Source: Saxidomus purpurata
Lineage: Eukaryota > Mollusca > Bivalvia > Venerida > Veneridae
Direction of reading: 5' to 3'
Assembly (NCBI GenBank): GCA_022818135.1
Contig: JAFMSR010000010.1
Location: forward strand, 16,432,222 to 16,496,221
DNA: 64,000 nt
The notes under the pieces were generated by a model. That model did no database searches and had not been told where the DNA came from. It saw only the letters and a program-made list of their open reading frames with translations. A program made the position numbers and the translations under genes. This document shows, one piece after another, positions 20,386 through 31,856 of the stretch. Each line of letters opens with the position of its first letter. Positions within the stretch are counted from its first letter, which is position 1.

Positions 20386-20665
20386 GTATCGTAAGAGGTG
20401 ACTAAATTGGCTTTAATGAATGGAATCTTTCAAACTCTAGATTCCAGCAGCAGGGTGGTTTCGATCCCATGCGTTGCATTGTAATGCGTGAGATTAGTCG
20501 AAATCACCCTTCTGTAAAACAGGTTGTCAGTAACTTGCATACCTTAGCATTCGGTATAATTGGTAAACCGCTTAGATGGTCAAAGCCTAGGAAAGATCCA
20601 CCAACTGACCGCCTAGATATGACTGAAATATTGTTAAAAGTGGCGTAAAACCGATAATAAACATA
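20386..20665 (+). repeat. SINE-like repeat (bivalve V-SINE-type tail)
   Basis: The right part reads 'gacctagatatgactgaaatattgttaaaagtggcgtaaaacc', close to the 'actgaaat.ttgttaaaagggcgttaaaccc' tail common in bivalve SINEs. The left part has a tRNA-like 'ggtttcgatccca' B-box region. Family named from memory. Confidence 0.6.
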
Positions 20666-20891
20666 AAAAACAACAAACAAATTATTTCTTTGATATTACC
20701 GGTTGTTAAGTTTCAGTAATTTCTCAATTTTTTATTTTCCAGATTTTACCCCATTTCAGCCTACATATTCCTCATTATATGTGTTCTATCTTTTCAGACC
20801 TGCCAAGATATTGATGTCCATCAACACTCTTTTCGTGGCATACAGGCTGAGGATGTGTTAATTGGAGGGTTATCCATACAACTAAATATAA

Positions 20892-21464
20892 ATGGACTTT
20901 GTACCAAGAATACTCAAAGCACAATATCTAAATACAGTTGGACTGTTTGCACCCTCATTCATACTTGGACTTGAAATGTCTAGTGAAGACCGATCAGAAA
21001 TCAAAATTGATAACAGTGTTCATTATGTGCAGATACATTTTGTTAATAATCATTATTTAGTTTCGTGTCAGTTGAATGGACAACTTTATGTGTATGATAG
21101 TCTGTACAATATACAGCATTTACAGTCATTACAATATCAGTTGAGATTACTCTACAAATATGTGAGTATGAATTCGGTAAGATACATTGTGCCACAGAGT
21201 CAAGGAGCAACAAATTTGTGTTGTTTTTTTGCAATTGCAACAACAGAAGTCCTCCTCAGACAGAACAGTCCAAATACAAATTACTTTGATATTTCCCTCA
21301 TGAGAAATCATCTGTATAACTGCTTACACAATGGACTTATACAACCATTTCCTCTCAGGGCTTTACAATTCCACAAAAAAGAAACACATAAAAACTTCTA
21401 CAATTTAACTGAAGTGAAGAAAAAACAGTTAAAAGTGCATCTAATCGTAAATTTGTGCAATTAG
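20892..21464 (+). pseudogene. Ulp1/C48-like cysteine protease domain of the Helitron-like element
   Basis: 190 codons. The pattern fits C48 peptidases: VNNHYLVSCQ (His54), LYVYDSLYN (Asp69), VPQSQGATN (candidate oxyanion Gln101 or 103) and NLCCFFAIAT (Cys109/110). It closes with FPLRALQFHKKETH, like other transposon-borne Ulp1 domains ending '...FP'. The catalytic His, Asp and Cys positions are all filled, unlike the broken frames around it. Upstream, from a 'tcttttcag' acceptor to about 20890, a different frame reads VHQHSFRGIQAEDVL, so a frameshift near 20893 probably hides the true N-terminus. The ATG at 20892 is then not the real start. Likely role in the element: processing its own polyprotein or acting on SUMO/ubiquitin-like conjugates; this is inference. 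Confidence 0.75.
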
Positions 21465-22200
21465 ACACAGTCAGACAAAAAGATAGGATGAGAAAACAGC
21501 TGAAGAGATCAAATCCTGATTTTAGAATATTAGAACAAGAAAGATCAAAGAAATCTAAAAAAATAAAGATTAGATCCGCAGAAAAAATGTACAGATCAAG
21601 AAATGACACGAAATCCGCAGAAAAAATGTATAGATCAAGAAATGACACGAAACCGTAAGTTCAGACTTAGAAAAGATACAAAGTTCGAGAGAAAGAGTGA
21701 GAAATGTCGCAAAAGTGCAAGTCAAAGCTTAGAAAAGATCCTCAATTTCTAGAAAAAGAGCGAAAAATGAGTCGACAGTGTATGTCCAAACGCTGGGAAG
21801 ATCCCACGGTTCAAGAAAAAGAGCGAAAAATGACTGGACAGTGTATGTCCAAACGCAGGGAAGATCCGAAGTTTCAAGAAAAAGAGCGAAAAATGACTCG
21901 ACAGTGTAAGTCCAAACGCAGGGAAGTTCCGAAGGTTCAAGAAAAAGAGCGAAACATGACTCGACAGTGTATGTCTATTCTAAGAACAGACCACAAATTT
22001 CAAGAAAAAGGACAGACAAAGAACAAAATTAGCAATGCAGAAAAGAAGATTGAATCCTGTTATTCAGGAAGTGGAAAGATTGAAAATGAAGAATTATATA
22101 AGGCAAAGGAGACTAGATCCTGTTATTAGACATAAGGAAAGAACGCAAGCTAATAACTGTTACCATAAAAGAAACACAATAGCATGCAGTCATATTTCAT
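21455..22200 (+). repeat. Basic 63-bp (21-residue) coding repeats of the Helitron-like element
   Basis: The clearest run, 21704-22010, encodes four to five copies of a unit like QCMSKRREDPKFQEKERKMTR, repeating every 63 bases (for example 'cagtgtatgtcc' at 21776 and 21839). Related R/K-rich units continue in shifted frames on both sides (SAEKMYRSRNDTK before; NPVIQEVERLKMKN and RRLDPVIRHKERT after). Such basic '(R)R..P...E.ER' repeats commonly precede the Rep/helicase part in animal Helitron-like proteins. Shifts in frame show decay. Confidence 0.75.
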
Positions 22201-22272
22201 TGACTCTTCCTAAGATGAAAACGTATTAGAAACAGACTCAGCAAGACCAGTACGCATTATCCTATTAATGCT

Positions 22273-23100
22273 GTGCATATCATGTACCACAATAAATCAG
22301 TAGATGAACACAACAATACCATTTATGACATATCTGACTCAGACAAACTTACTGCTGAAGCAGAAGACATAGCCATTGGAGATATACCACCAGATGTCAA
22401 GAAGAGTATTTTACATAAAGCTCCAGACAAAGCCAAAGATGCTATGGGTCTTGCAAAGTATTTTAGAACTGCAGTTGGTTTGAGAAATGAACTCACTGTA
22501 AACATTGATACACTAGATGGTTTAGTGAATGGAGCAAGCTGCATTACAAAGTCATTTACAATATCTACAAACAGTCCAAATCCTACCATTATTTGGGTAC
22601 AGTTTGACATTCCTACTATTGGACAGGAACGTAGACAGAAAAGCAGACGTTTGTATCAACTTTGCATTCAAGTCTCTTGGACTCCACTTAAAGCTGTCAC
22701 TAGAGAATTCCCTGTTGGAAGATATAAAAATGCAAAAATATTAAGAAAGCAATTTCCCGTACAGATGGCCTGTGCCAAGACAGTCCATAGATCACAAGGA
22801 GGCACTTTGCCAGAGGCAGTTCTTGCGTTACCATCTCAAAGAGGAGCTCATATGCATTATGTTGCATTTAGTCGTGTTACTTCCCTTGATAAACTACACA
22901 TTTTAGATGAATTTCAACCTGAAAAAATAACAGTTTCCAGTGATGTCAAAGAAGAGATGCATCGCCTCATGACTGCCAGTAAGCTTTATACTGTCTTACA
23001 GCCATATCACTTGCCTCATACAGCATATGCTATCACTTTCCAGAACTGTCAGAGCTTGAAAGACATATCCAAGACATCAGAGCTGATCCAAATATTTTAG
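22273..23100 (+). pseudogene. C-terminal half of a Pif1-type helicase
   Basis: 275 codons in frame. HIMYHNKSVDEHNNTIY matches the 'N..v...N...L' region. RTAVGLRNELTVNIDTLDG followed by LVNGASC matches the Pif1/RecD2 'G....l..N....GLvNG' block. FPVQMACAKTVHRSQGGTL is helicase motif V/VI ('A.T.hKsQG.TL'), and HYVAFSRVTSLDKLHIL is the terminal 'YVAlSRv' motif. Walker A and the DE motif that should precede are missing, so it cannot be an active helicase. The end frame, past about 23035, is shifted. Confidence 0.85.
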
Positions 23101-23270
23101 CATCAAGTGTTATAATGTTTGTGGAAAATAAGTTGGCTCATGCAGATATAGATGACGATAGCCACTTGCAAAACTTTAACATATTCCGCAATGACTTCAA
23201 AATTCTACGGTCTCCATATGGAAGTGCAGTCTATTACTACAGTACCAGTGTGTCTCAATTTCAAATATTA
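23030..23270 (+). pseudogene. Endonuclease-like tail of the Helitron-like element
   Basis: In the frame next to the helicase frame the text continues FPELSELERHIQDIRADP, then ASSVIMFVENKLAHADIDDD, FRNDFKILRSPYGSAVYYY and a stop at about 23273. The 'D....FvEt.l......l....fRn.......pyGsavY' pattern resembles the C-terminal endonuclease-like region attached to Pif1-type helicases in Helentron-type elements and their relatives. The shift from the helicase frame is a one-base disruption near 23035. Confidence 0.6.
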
Positions 23271-23704
23271 AATTAAAAGAACATAGAAACAACACTCTTG
23301 ACACTGTATCAACCATTGCATCTTACAATTTTTTGCATTTATTGCAGACCAAAAGAAAAGATTGAAAATATTATAAAACATATTTGTAAACTTCAACAAT
23401 ACCTAGACAACAGCAAATGCAAAGTGAGGGTTAAATAATACCAATAAACAGTTGCATCAATACTTCTCACGAATTGGAGCAACATCTACACAGTCTTTAT
23501 ATGAATTGTTCTCTCGTGATATAGATATAGCCATATGTTATCCCTGAAATACCAATTGCGTCATGATACAGATGCAGCTGAATACCCTGACACAAACAGC
23601 AACTTATTTCTTGCCTGGTGATGCTGGTACATGTATGCATATCTGCTGCCTCAATAGGTGCCTGATGTTATAGATTCAGCCAATGAGCCTACCTGAAACA
23701 ATAA

Positions 23705-24204
23705 NNNNNNNNNNNNNNNNNNNNNNNNNNNNNNNNNNNNNNNNNNNNNNNNNNNNNNNNNNNNNNNNNNNNNNNNNNNNNNNNNNNNNNNNNNNNNNNN
23801 NNNNNNNNNNNNNNNNNNNNNNNNNNNNNNNNNNNNNNNNNNNNNNNNNNNNNNNNNNNNNNNNNNNNNNNNNNNNNNNNNNNNNNNNNNNNNNNNNNNN
23901 NNNNNNNNNNNNNNNNNNNNNNNNNNNNNNNNNNNNNNNNNNNNNNNNNNNNNNNNNNNNNNNNNNNNNNNNNNNNNNNNNNNNNNNNNNNNNNNNNNNN
24001 NNNNNNNNNNNNNNNNNNNNNNNNNNNNNNNNNNNNNNNNNNNNNNNNNNNNNNNNNNNNNNNNNNNNNNNNNNNNNNNNNNNNNNNNNNNNNNNNNNNN
24101 NNNNNNNNNNNNNNNNNNNNNNNNNNNNNNNNNNNNNNNNNNNNNNNNNNNNNNNNNNNNNNNNNNNNNNNNNNNNNNNNNNNNNNNNNNNNNNNNNNNN
24201 NNNN
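23705..24204. other. Assembly gap (500 N)
   Basis: Exactly 500 N, about 430 bases after the Helitron-like relic. Confidence 1.
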
Positions 24205-25330
24205 TTGCCATGCCTGGGTGTTACATTTTGTTATAAATGTTCAGCAGCTTTTTCTTTCTCAATTTTGAACCACAGCAGTAAGATTTCTATTGTTTTTATA
24301 AATCTACATTAGAAAGATGCAGAAGCCTTGCCACATATGGGTTTATGCTTTGAAATACGAGTAAAGTAAAATAAAGAGAAATTATTATACACTTTGTTTT
24401 AACCTAAAATTTCAAGTTATATAAATTAGAGGAAACAAGGCGATTTCTCATAAGAGTCTATTTCTATTTTGTAAATTCATGTTCAATTCAAAGTCGTTAG
24501 TTTCTATTTTGGGAGTGTTTATCACCTTTAGTGTAAACATCAGTAATTATGCCAAAACTATGAAAGCGCCTGCAACATTTATACATTAAATCATAAGGAA
24601 AATGTCAGGGTCTAGAGAGCTAGACAGTTTGTTTCAAGAAGTATATAGCAACGATTCTTCTCAAATTTAATGGAGTATCTTTCATTTACTATTTTTCTTT
24701 CCGTTTTTATTTCTTTCTTTTTATGCATCCGTGTCTTTTTCACAAACTGACAACTTCATCTGGCGTTTATAAAGCAGCAAACACTATAATGGTTTCTTTC
24801 ATCTTTAAACGGAATTTATGGACAAGGTCTTCGCAAGCAGAAGGAAATAAAACATACTACATGTATATAGATGTATGAATATATAGTTAAAATAAAACAT
24901 AAGAAATAAGCAAGATGAAATAGTGCACTGGCTTAATTCTTAAAAATCTAAAGTGATAGCAAAGGAAAACACCGAATCTAACTCATCAAGCAAACGCGAT
25001 TGTGGTCTATAACTCTTAGAAGTTTATATAATTATATGCCTAATTTTATCAAATCCAAACCAAAACCTAACAATCAAACAAATTTTTCGAAACTTAAAAA
25101 AAACGAGTACTGAACTTTTTCATTTTGACGAAGACATCAAGCATAGCGAGATCATTATTCTTAAATTACTTAAATATACATATCTTTAAATAAAGTACAT
25201 AATGTGGGTCATTGTTGTTGTTGTTGTTGTTAGTTGTTTAGATTGTTTATAGTCCCGGCCGACCGTGGCATTTCTCCCCTGGTGAACTGCCAAGATCCCA
25301 GTATGAATCCTATGCATACTTGAGAAGTAC
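24205..25330. other. AT-rich non-coding stretch
   Basis: No coding signal. A short GTT run ('ttgttgttgttgttgttg') lies at 25213-25230. Confidence 0.45.
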
Positions 25331-25600
25331 CCCATCATACAGCTGTAATAGATCTATTCCTATTATTGGGATGGCTATATTTAATACGAGATGAGTAAAA
25401 GGTGCATGGAGACTTCAGCACTAGATCGAAAATACGCGTCTCTCTTCAGTGAACCTTTCAGACACTTCTGAGATGAATACTGTAGACACAGTCTTTTTTT
25501 TCTTGAACGCACGAGTTGTCGTTCGTTACTTAGATGTGTCTCTAATCATTGAAAAAAATGAGGTACTTCTGAGATGAATATTTTTAGACACAGTCTATTT
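25331..25600 (+). repeat. Dispersed repeat shared with 63727 and 11988
   Basis: 'catcatacagctgtaatag.tctattcctattatt' recurs at 63730-63765. The next 130 bases repeat 11988-12125. 'acttctgagatgaat.....agacacagtctat' occurs twice locally. Confidence 0.65.
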
Positions 25601-25766
25601 TCCGTTAGTAATTGTGACCAGCCAAGCGAATTTTCGTCCAAATGACATATCTGGTCAAAATTGAGATACCATAATTTCCTTCTACAGTAATGTGTGTAGA
25701 TTCAGAATAGAACATAGTTTGTTTTGTCCTTTTCAAGTGTTTTATGGGATTTTTGCAGGTTTTTAT

Positions 25767-27764
25767 GAGCACCATAGCAACAAAAAAGTAGCTTTTTCAG
25801 TCAATTTTTATAATATTTGTGCATTTATAACGGAGAAGGAAAGGTTGAAATATTTAAATATTTATTCAGTTGCATAATTTACATTTCAATCAGGAAACAT
25901 GACTGGGAATTCTGAATATAAATATTTAATCTGAAGCATAGTTTGGTTTCCATGGCAACAAAAGTGAGTAAGAACAACAAAATCGTTGGTTTTCCACAGA
26001 AACATCATTACACTTCAATTCAAAATTGCAGTAAATTTGTCAAAGTTTAAACAGGATCCTTGAAAAACAATGATGTAGTATATGCTTCACATAAAAATGA
26101 AGTTTCCATCAAGTTAAGAACAATTTCTTTACAAAAGCAGTCACTCAATCGAAATTTTGTCACATTTGAACTGTTTTTGTAGAAATCAATGATATGATGT
26201 ACAGACAAACTTTCATCATATATCAAATAGTCTTTTACTTTTTATGCATGGAAATGATGCGGTATTATTTTGTATCGATTCTTTAAAATTATTACATATA
26301 ATAACGGTTGCCATGGCGACAAAAAAGTTTTTGTTTTTTTTTACAAAATTACCAATTTTCTATGGAACAGCTTCTAAATTCAATTTAATATTGCAGTAAT
26401 TGTGTACAAAAATAAGCAAAATCCTTCATGAACAATTATACATGTGCTTCCTCTGCCAAAAATGAATTTTACATTAGATAAGGACCAATAAATTTTGTAT
26501 TTTAACAAAACAAGTAACTCTAGTAAATCCAAACTTCGCTACATTGCAACGGTTTTTGCAGGAATCACTCACAGTAAAGAATATGATGTATAGACATTTT
26601 TTAACATATATCAACTAGTATTCTAATATTTTCATGCAAAGAAATGATGCGTTAATATTTATATCAATTCTTTAAAATATATTTCACATAAAAGGTTGCC
26701 ATGGCAACAAGAAAACAGAAAATTATATTTAAAAATTGCTTGTTTTCCACAGAGACTTTAATTTTATAATGCAGTAATTGTGTACAACAGCAAGCAGAAT
26801 CCTTATTAAACAATTATTCCTTAATTTCATGTGCCAATAATGAAGTATCTATTACATTTAGACCACTATCTTAACAAAAGTATTTACTTTTAGTAATATT
26901 ACTGTTCAATGAGACAAACACATTTCAAAAAATACATTATTCAATTATTTAAACTCCTAGCCTTATGAACATTGGCATAGTTATAACCAAAAAGGTTTGG
27001 ATTAAGTAACATTTTAGAGGTTTCTCTTTAATTATTAACACAAATATGGTTGCCATGGCAACACAACAACAAAGTACTAACAGACTGACCTTTATCAAGA
27101 ACAATTTATTCAAAATTCATGTTTAAAAATACTAAAACTCTATTTAATGCTGAAGAACAGTCACTTTGCAGCCCCTTAAGTTATATTTTTTCTTGCTCTA
27201 TATAGCTACATGACATCTGCTGAAAAGAATATTAACGTTGCAAACTAATGCAACTTTCATGTATTGCATTATGTTGGCATCACACGTATGTCATTTTTTT
27301 TATCTTTAAGCAACAGACTGAAATAGATATCACAGCTCTTAGACTGCATTCTTCATTAAGTTGAATTTCAAATTGAAGTGGAAAGAAATAAACAATACAT
27401 ACATCTGGTTGCCATGGTTACTTGATAGAAATCTCAAGAAAAGTAACAATTTCAGTCCAGTTTCCTATGAAAAACTTTTGGAATTTTTCTAAAAAGGGAC
27501 AAATAGGTACCCACAATCTATCCTATACTTATATCTGTCACATTCAACAAAACCAGTTATATAAAACATTAAAACAAAATATTATTTGATTTAGAACAAT
27601 ACAGATGCATTAAACTTTGGAGTTATTTTTGAAGCCATAAAACAGGCTTCAAAATTATTAGGCAGAAAAAATCCATGTACAATTCTGTTTTAAAAGGCTT
27701 GCAAAAATTTTCATCCTAAAGTAAACAAAATATGTACATTTTTATACTATGTTGCCATGAGAAC
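25767..27764 (+). repeat. About 360-bp degenerate tandem array with RFX/X-box palindromes
   Basis: A long-period repeat whose best-kept element is GTTGCCATGGCAAC or close variants at 25947-25960, 26307-26320, 26695-26708, 27049-27062, 27408-27421 and 27751-27764 (spacings 360, 388, 354, 359, 343). A weaker one is at 25767-25781. Between them weakly conserved words recur in order ('ttccacag.aac', 'caatt.aaaattgcagtaa', 'caatgatgta...gacaaact', 'tcatgcaa.gaaatgatgcg'). The motif equals the consensus palindrome bound by RFX-family dimers. No coding frame. Confidence 0.8.
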
Positions 27765-28194
27765 TCAATTGCCAAGTAATGCTATAATATCCAAAGTCCA
27801 ATGGTCTACCAAAAAGAATTAAACACTATTTCATTTTCTAGTTTTATTTACCTACCAGCTGGATTATATTTCAAGTGTTATACCTATGTTTCATCTTAGT
27901 CAAAAACAAAACAAGAATAAAACATAATCAAAGCAATGATTATATCACAATTTCACTGCATACAAACACAATTTCTAGTATTGACACTGTCATTCTGAAA
28001 TGATGTGTTTCTAAAGTCATGGCAGTAGTTGGAAGTTTCCATTGCAGAACTGTGGCTAGTTATGGCATGGTGCAGAATATCAACAACTCCATGAACATTC
28101 CTACTTTTTTAAGGTTCCTGTAGAGTAGAAGTAATGTGTTGTAAGCATATTTTGTACTCTTCCCAGCACACCTGAAATTAATGTTGTTTTTTTA
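27765..28194. other. AT-rich non-coding stretch
   Basis: Nothing recognised; probably a continuation or edge of the X-box array. Confidence 0.35.
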
Positions 28195-28912
28195 AACAAG
28201 AGCTGTCCATAAGACAGCAAGATCGACTATTGTGGGTGTTTGCTAATAAAACAAAACTTTTATCAATATAATAGCAAAACAAAATTCTGCTAACTTTTAC
28301 GTATAAATTAGGAAAGTTGAATAAAAAAAGTCAAAATCTATCACTATATATTTAATTTTTGGTAAATTAATTGTTTGATACAAAATGTACCCCTGAACAC
28401 TATTGCTAAGTTTGATATAACTACCATAAGTGGTTACTGAGATATGTGCATGATAGTACCTAGCAGGCAAAACTTTAACTAAATTTTCAAAGTCACACAA
28501 GGGCCATAATTTGTACCAAATTTATACAAGAGTTATCTGACTTGACTGTGTGACACCCCTTAAGACATTAACAAAGTTCAAGTCAATATCATAAGTGGTT
28601 ACTGAGATATGTGCATGATAGTACCTAGCAGGCAAAACTTTAACCAAATTTTCAAAGTCAAACAAGGGCCATAATTTGTACTAAATTTATACAAGAGTTA
28701 TCTGACTTGATTGTATGACACCCCTAAAGACATGAACAAAGTTTCAAGTCAATATCATAAGTGGTTACTGAGATATGTGCATGATAGTACTTAGCAGGCA
28801 AAACTTTAACCAAAGAAGCAACGCCGACACCGACACCGACGCCGACGCCGACGCCGACGCACAAGTGACTGTAATAGCTCTCCATATTCTCCGAATAGTC
28901 GAGCTAAAAATG
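28195..28912 (+). mobile_element. Non-autonomous mollusc-type repeat with 165-bp tandem units
   Basis: Starts 'acaagagctgtccataagacagc', like the element at 2236. An about 165-bp unit with 'ataagtggttactgagatatgtgcatgatagtac' recurs at about 28427, 28591 and 28758. It ends with a (CGACRC)n run (28825-28860) and 'aatagctctccatattctccgaatagtcgagctaaaaa'. No coding frame. Confidence 0.75.
28825..28862 (+). repeat. CGACGC/CGACAC microsatellite
   Basis: 'gccgacaccgacaccgacgccgacgcc...' is an imperfect 6-bp repeat near the 3' end of the surrounding element. Confidence 0.9.
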
Positions 28913-30204
28913 AATGACATATTGGCATTTTTTAATTTTATACATGACATTCTTCTCTGACTTTAATGCACTTGGACATGTTAATGTCCTTAAAGAATAT
29001 TTCAAAAGTTTTAAAACAAAAATGTAAGCCTGACTTAACTTTGAGAATTTTCCACAGAAAACATCAAATTCAGAGTAGTTTAGAGTTACTTTACTTCAGT
29101 GTCCACGCAATAAGCTTGCCATATGGTACACTTCTGGTGCTAATATTAATATATGTTTTTAGATTACCTTCTAGAGACCAGGTTGTAGAAAATTGTGTGT
29201 GTCTTACTTCCAAGTGGCTGCAAATCAATACTGCAGATCTATGTATTGCATGAATGTGCCATTCATGGCCCTTCACATTTCACATCTGCCAAGGAACATT
29301 TTCTTTAGTTACAATAAGTGACTTGATAAGCTTTTTTGAATATGAAAAAACTATCATTAAAACTATATTTAACATGATTAGTTTATCAATTCTTGAATTA
29401 CATACGATATTGGGTTAGTTGATTATTAATAAGATCATTTATATTAATACTTATTATACACATATAAGATATAATACAGTTTCAAATGCCTACCTTGAGC
29501 ATGGTATGATTGAAAATCTGTTTGGAATAATCCAAACAATACTATAGCATCTCATCTTGGCTGCATGGGCTTACACTGACAAAAATGAGTGTAAAGATAT
29601 GTTGATTATATCCACTTTGAAAACACAAGAAATAAAGTGCATAAATGTTTACATTCTGAATTTGGAACTATTATTCTCCTGTCACATAATCTTTGATTTT
29701 AATATACTGTCAACCATAATAATCATAAAAAGATTTTTGTTACAGTATTGTGCTCTTGTAATAATCTTGTAAAACTTGACTTGTCAAGAAATAATTCATG
29801 TATTATGGCTTATAGGAGGAAAGAGATCATGCCTGTACTAAAATAGGAATTGAGTCTGGCTTATTTTTTGAAGTTTTTAACAATGCAACAAATGGATTTG
29901 ACCAACAGCATGACTGTACAATTGGGGCTACACTTCCCCACCCACTCCCAGTCAGGTTGATACAGAATATATTCCTTTCAAATACGTTCTGTACTGGTGG
30001 AGCTCTTTAAATAACAATGTGAAATCTTGCTGCACTTGACTGAACCCATCATCAGAAAGTTGGGTCTAGTATGATTTGTTTGTAAACAGACATCTCGTAT
30101 ATTACACAGGCTTAATCTTGTTTTTTTTTCTTACGGCGCATGCTCATAGTAGTGTTATATAGTAAGATATAGCCTGTGCTTTTCGGTTTGAATTTTCAAC
30201 AAAA

Positions 30205-30531
30205 ATGGGTGCAGAGTATACTGATAAAATAGTGATGCACACAATTGAACAAAGAAACAATAACTCACCTTGTGAAATTTATTTCCGATTGAGACAGACA
30301 GATGAAGAAATTATCCAAAACCATCGCAAAACACCTACTAAGTGGCGAAATATTGATTTATTGTCGGCCTTTACTTCTAAATTTAGAAACAAAACATTTC
30401 TTCACAACTTCAAGCCTAAATATGATACAAGTTTATTAAATTTGTTAGACATAAAGAGCAACATGTATGTAGATCATTCTGGAATTTCAGTTCATATAAA
30501 AAAAAACAACTTTAAACACTTATGCTATTAA
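30205..30531 (+). other. 108-codon open frame of unknown nature
   Basis: Opens MGAEYTDKIVMHTIEQRN and runs to TAA with a fairly protein-like composition (PTKWRNIDLLSAFTSKFRN). The first 118 bases recur as a direct repeat at 31224-31341 without the rest. In unit B (50681-50715) the frame is cut by a deletion after about 12 codons. It is therefore more likely part of a repeat or a gene fragment than a conserved gene. Confidence 0.25.
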
Positions 30532-31341
30532 AATTGTTGAAATTGGCACATGTATCTTTTCAAGCGTTTTACCGATTAGGATCAGGATATACTTTGGACG
30601 AATTTTCGCTTGTGTTCTAAAACTGGTAACGATATTTCATAAACTGTCCTGCCTCCGAATTAAGACAGTGACTTTAATTAACCGATTCTTATTATTCGAT
30701 AACAGTAAAAATTTTATACTACACATAAGTGTAAAGTTTTTATACTACAATGCAGTCAGTAGATGTGGTGTTGTATCAGTTTCTGCTTTTTCAACCAGAA
30801 GCTTTCGGGTCGACTCGCACCTAAGTTAACTCGTACTTTAGTCATCTCGTATCCTAATTGGTCAACTCGTACGTATTAAAAACTCAACCTTCTATTTCAA
30901 AACTTCAGTTTTATCCAGGCACAGAAGGGACTGACTGATATGTAATTAAAGGTGGGGACAAATGGAATATAGCACGACATTATTAAAATCGTGGTTATAA
31001 TATATCGTTTATATAATGATTGACCAAGTTGATTTTTTGGGGGGGTGTTCATTTATTTGCATGTCTTGATAGGTGTTTATAGACTAATTTTTGCCAAAAG
31101 TAAGTGTTTCCTTCGTGTGAGCACAGTGGTGCATGTGCTCTTTTCCCAAAATATAGCTAAAAATCCGAGAGAAGATGTGGCGGCAAATATCTTAATACAG
31201 TGATTTAGACTACTAAATAGTAGTGCGGAGTATACTGATAAAATAGTGATGCACACAATTGAACAAAGAAAAAATAACTCACCTTGTGAAATTTATTTTC
31301 GATTGAGACAGACAGATGAAGAAATTATCCAAAACCATCGT
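30212..31341 (+). repeat. 118-bp direct repeat pair
   Basis: 30212-30329 and 31224-31341 match almost base for base ('gcagagtatactgataaaatagtgatgcacac' to 'aattatccaaaaccatcg'), with 0.9 kb between them. The first member coincides with the 5' part of the 108-codon frame. Confidence 0.85.
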
Positions 31342-31856
31342 CCAAAGTACATCCTAAATAATAATAATAAAAATAATAATTTATTGAAGATAATCATAAC
31401 TTGTTAATTCAATGCGGCGATAAGACGAATGCATTCGTTAAACAACGCAGGTTAGAATAGGTCTCATTGAAATCCTTTGGGGCCATGCCTCAACATCAAC
31501 CATCACCAATTTCAAAAATATTTAGATTAAAATGTATAAGTTTTGTTATGCATTTTAATCTCATGAATATATAGTCTACAAAAATAAAATCTCACAAAAT
31601 ACACGTACTTTCGTATATTGATTTTTATTTAATCACAAGAGTTTGCAAATAGTTAAAACAAAGATGGAAATATAACTATTTTGATGCGGCCTATGCAGTA
31701 TATAAAACTAAACATTATGCAGAAGTGCATGTTATTCAATGCAGCTGTAAATATTTGCGCATTCAATTCACGCGTGTATGTTAATTGAAGCTGTACATGT
31801 TCTGCGCAGGTAGTCAACACGTGTATGCAACTATCTCTATGACTAAATATTAAAAC

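Larger units (their letters stand above)
20799..23270 (+). mobile_element. Decayed Helitron-like element (HLE2/Helentron type), truncated
   Basis: Four co-oriented pieces belong to one protein-coding element: Ulp1-like protease (20892-21464), basic 21-residue repeats (21455-22200), C-terminal half of a Pif1-type helicase (22273-23100) and an endonuclease-like tail (about 23030-23270). Frame changes separate them, near 20893, 21464, 21655, 22030 and 23035. The Helitron N-terminal/Rep region and helicase motifs I-II are absent, so an internal deletion lies near 22200-22270. The second assembly gap follows 430 bases downstream, so a 3' terminus cannot be judged. The combination of Pif1 helicase with an endonuclease-like tail points to the Helentron branch of rolling-circle transposons. 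Protease fusions are known in several such elements. Confidence 0.78.
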
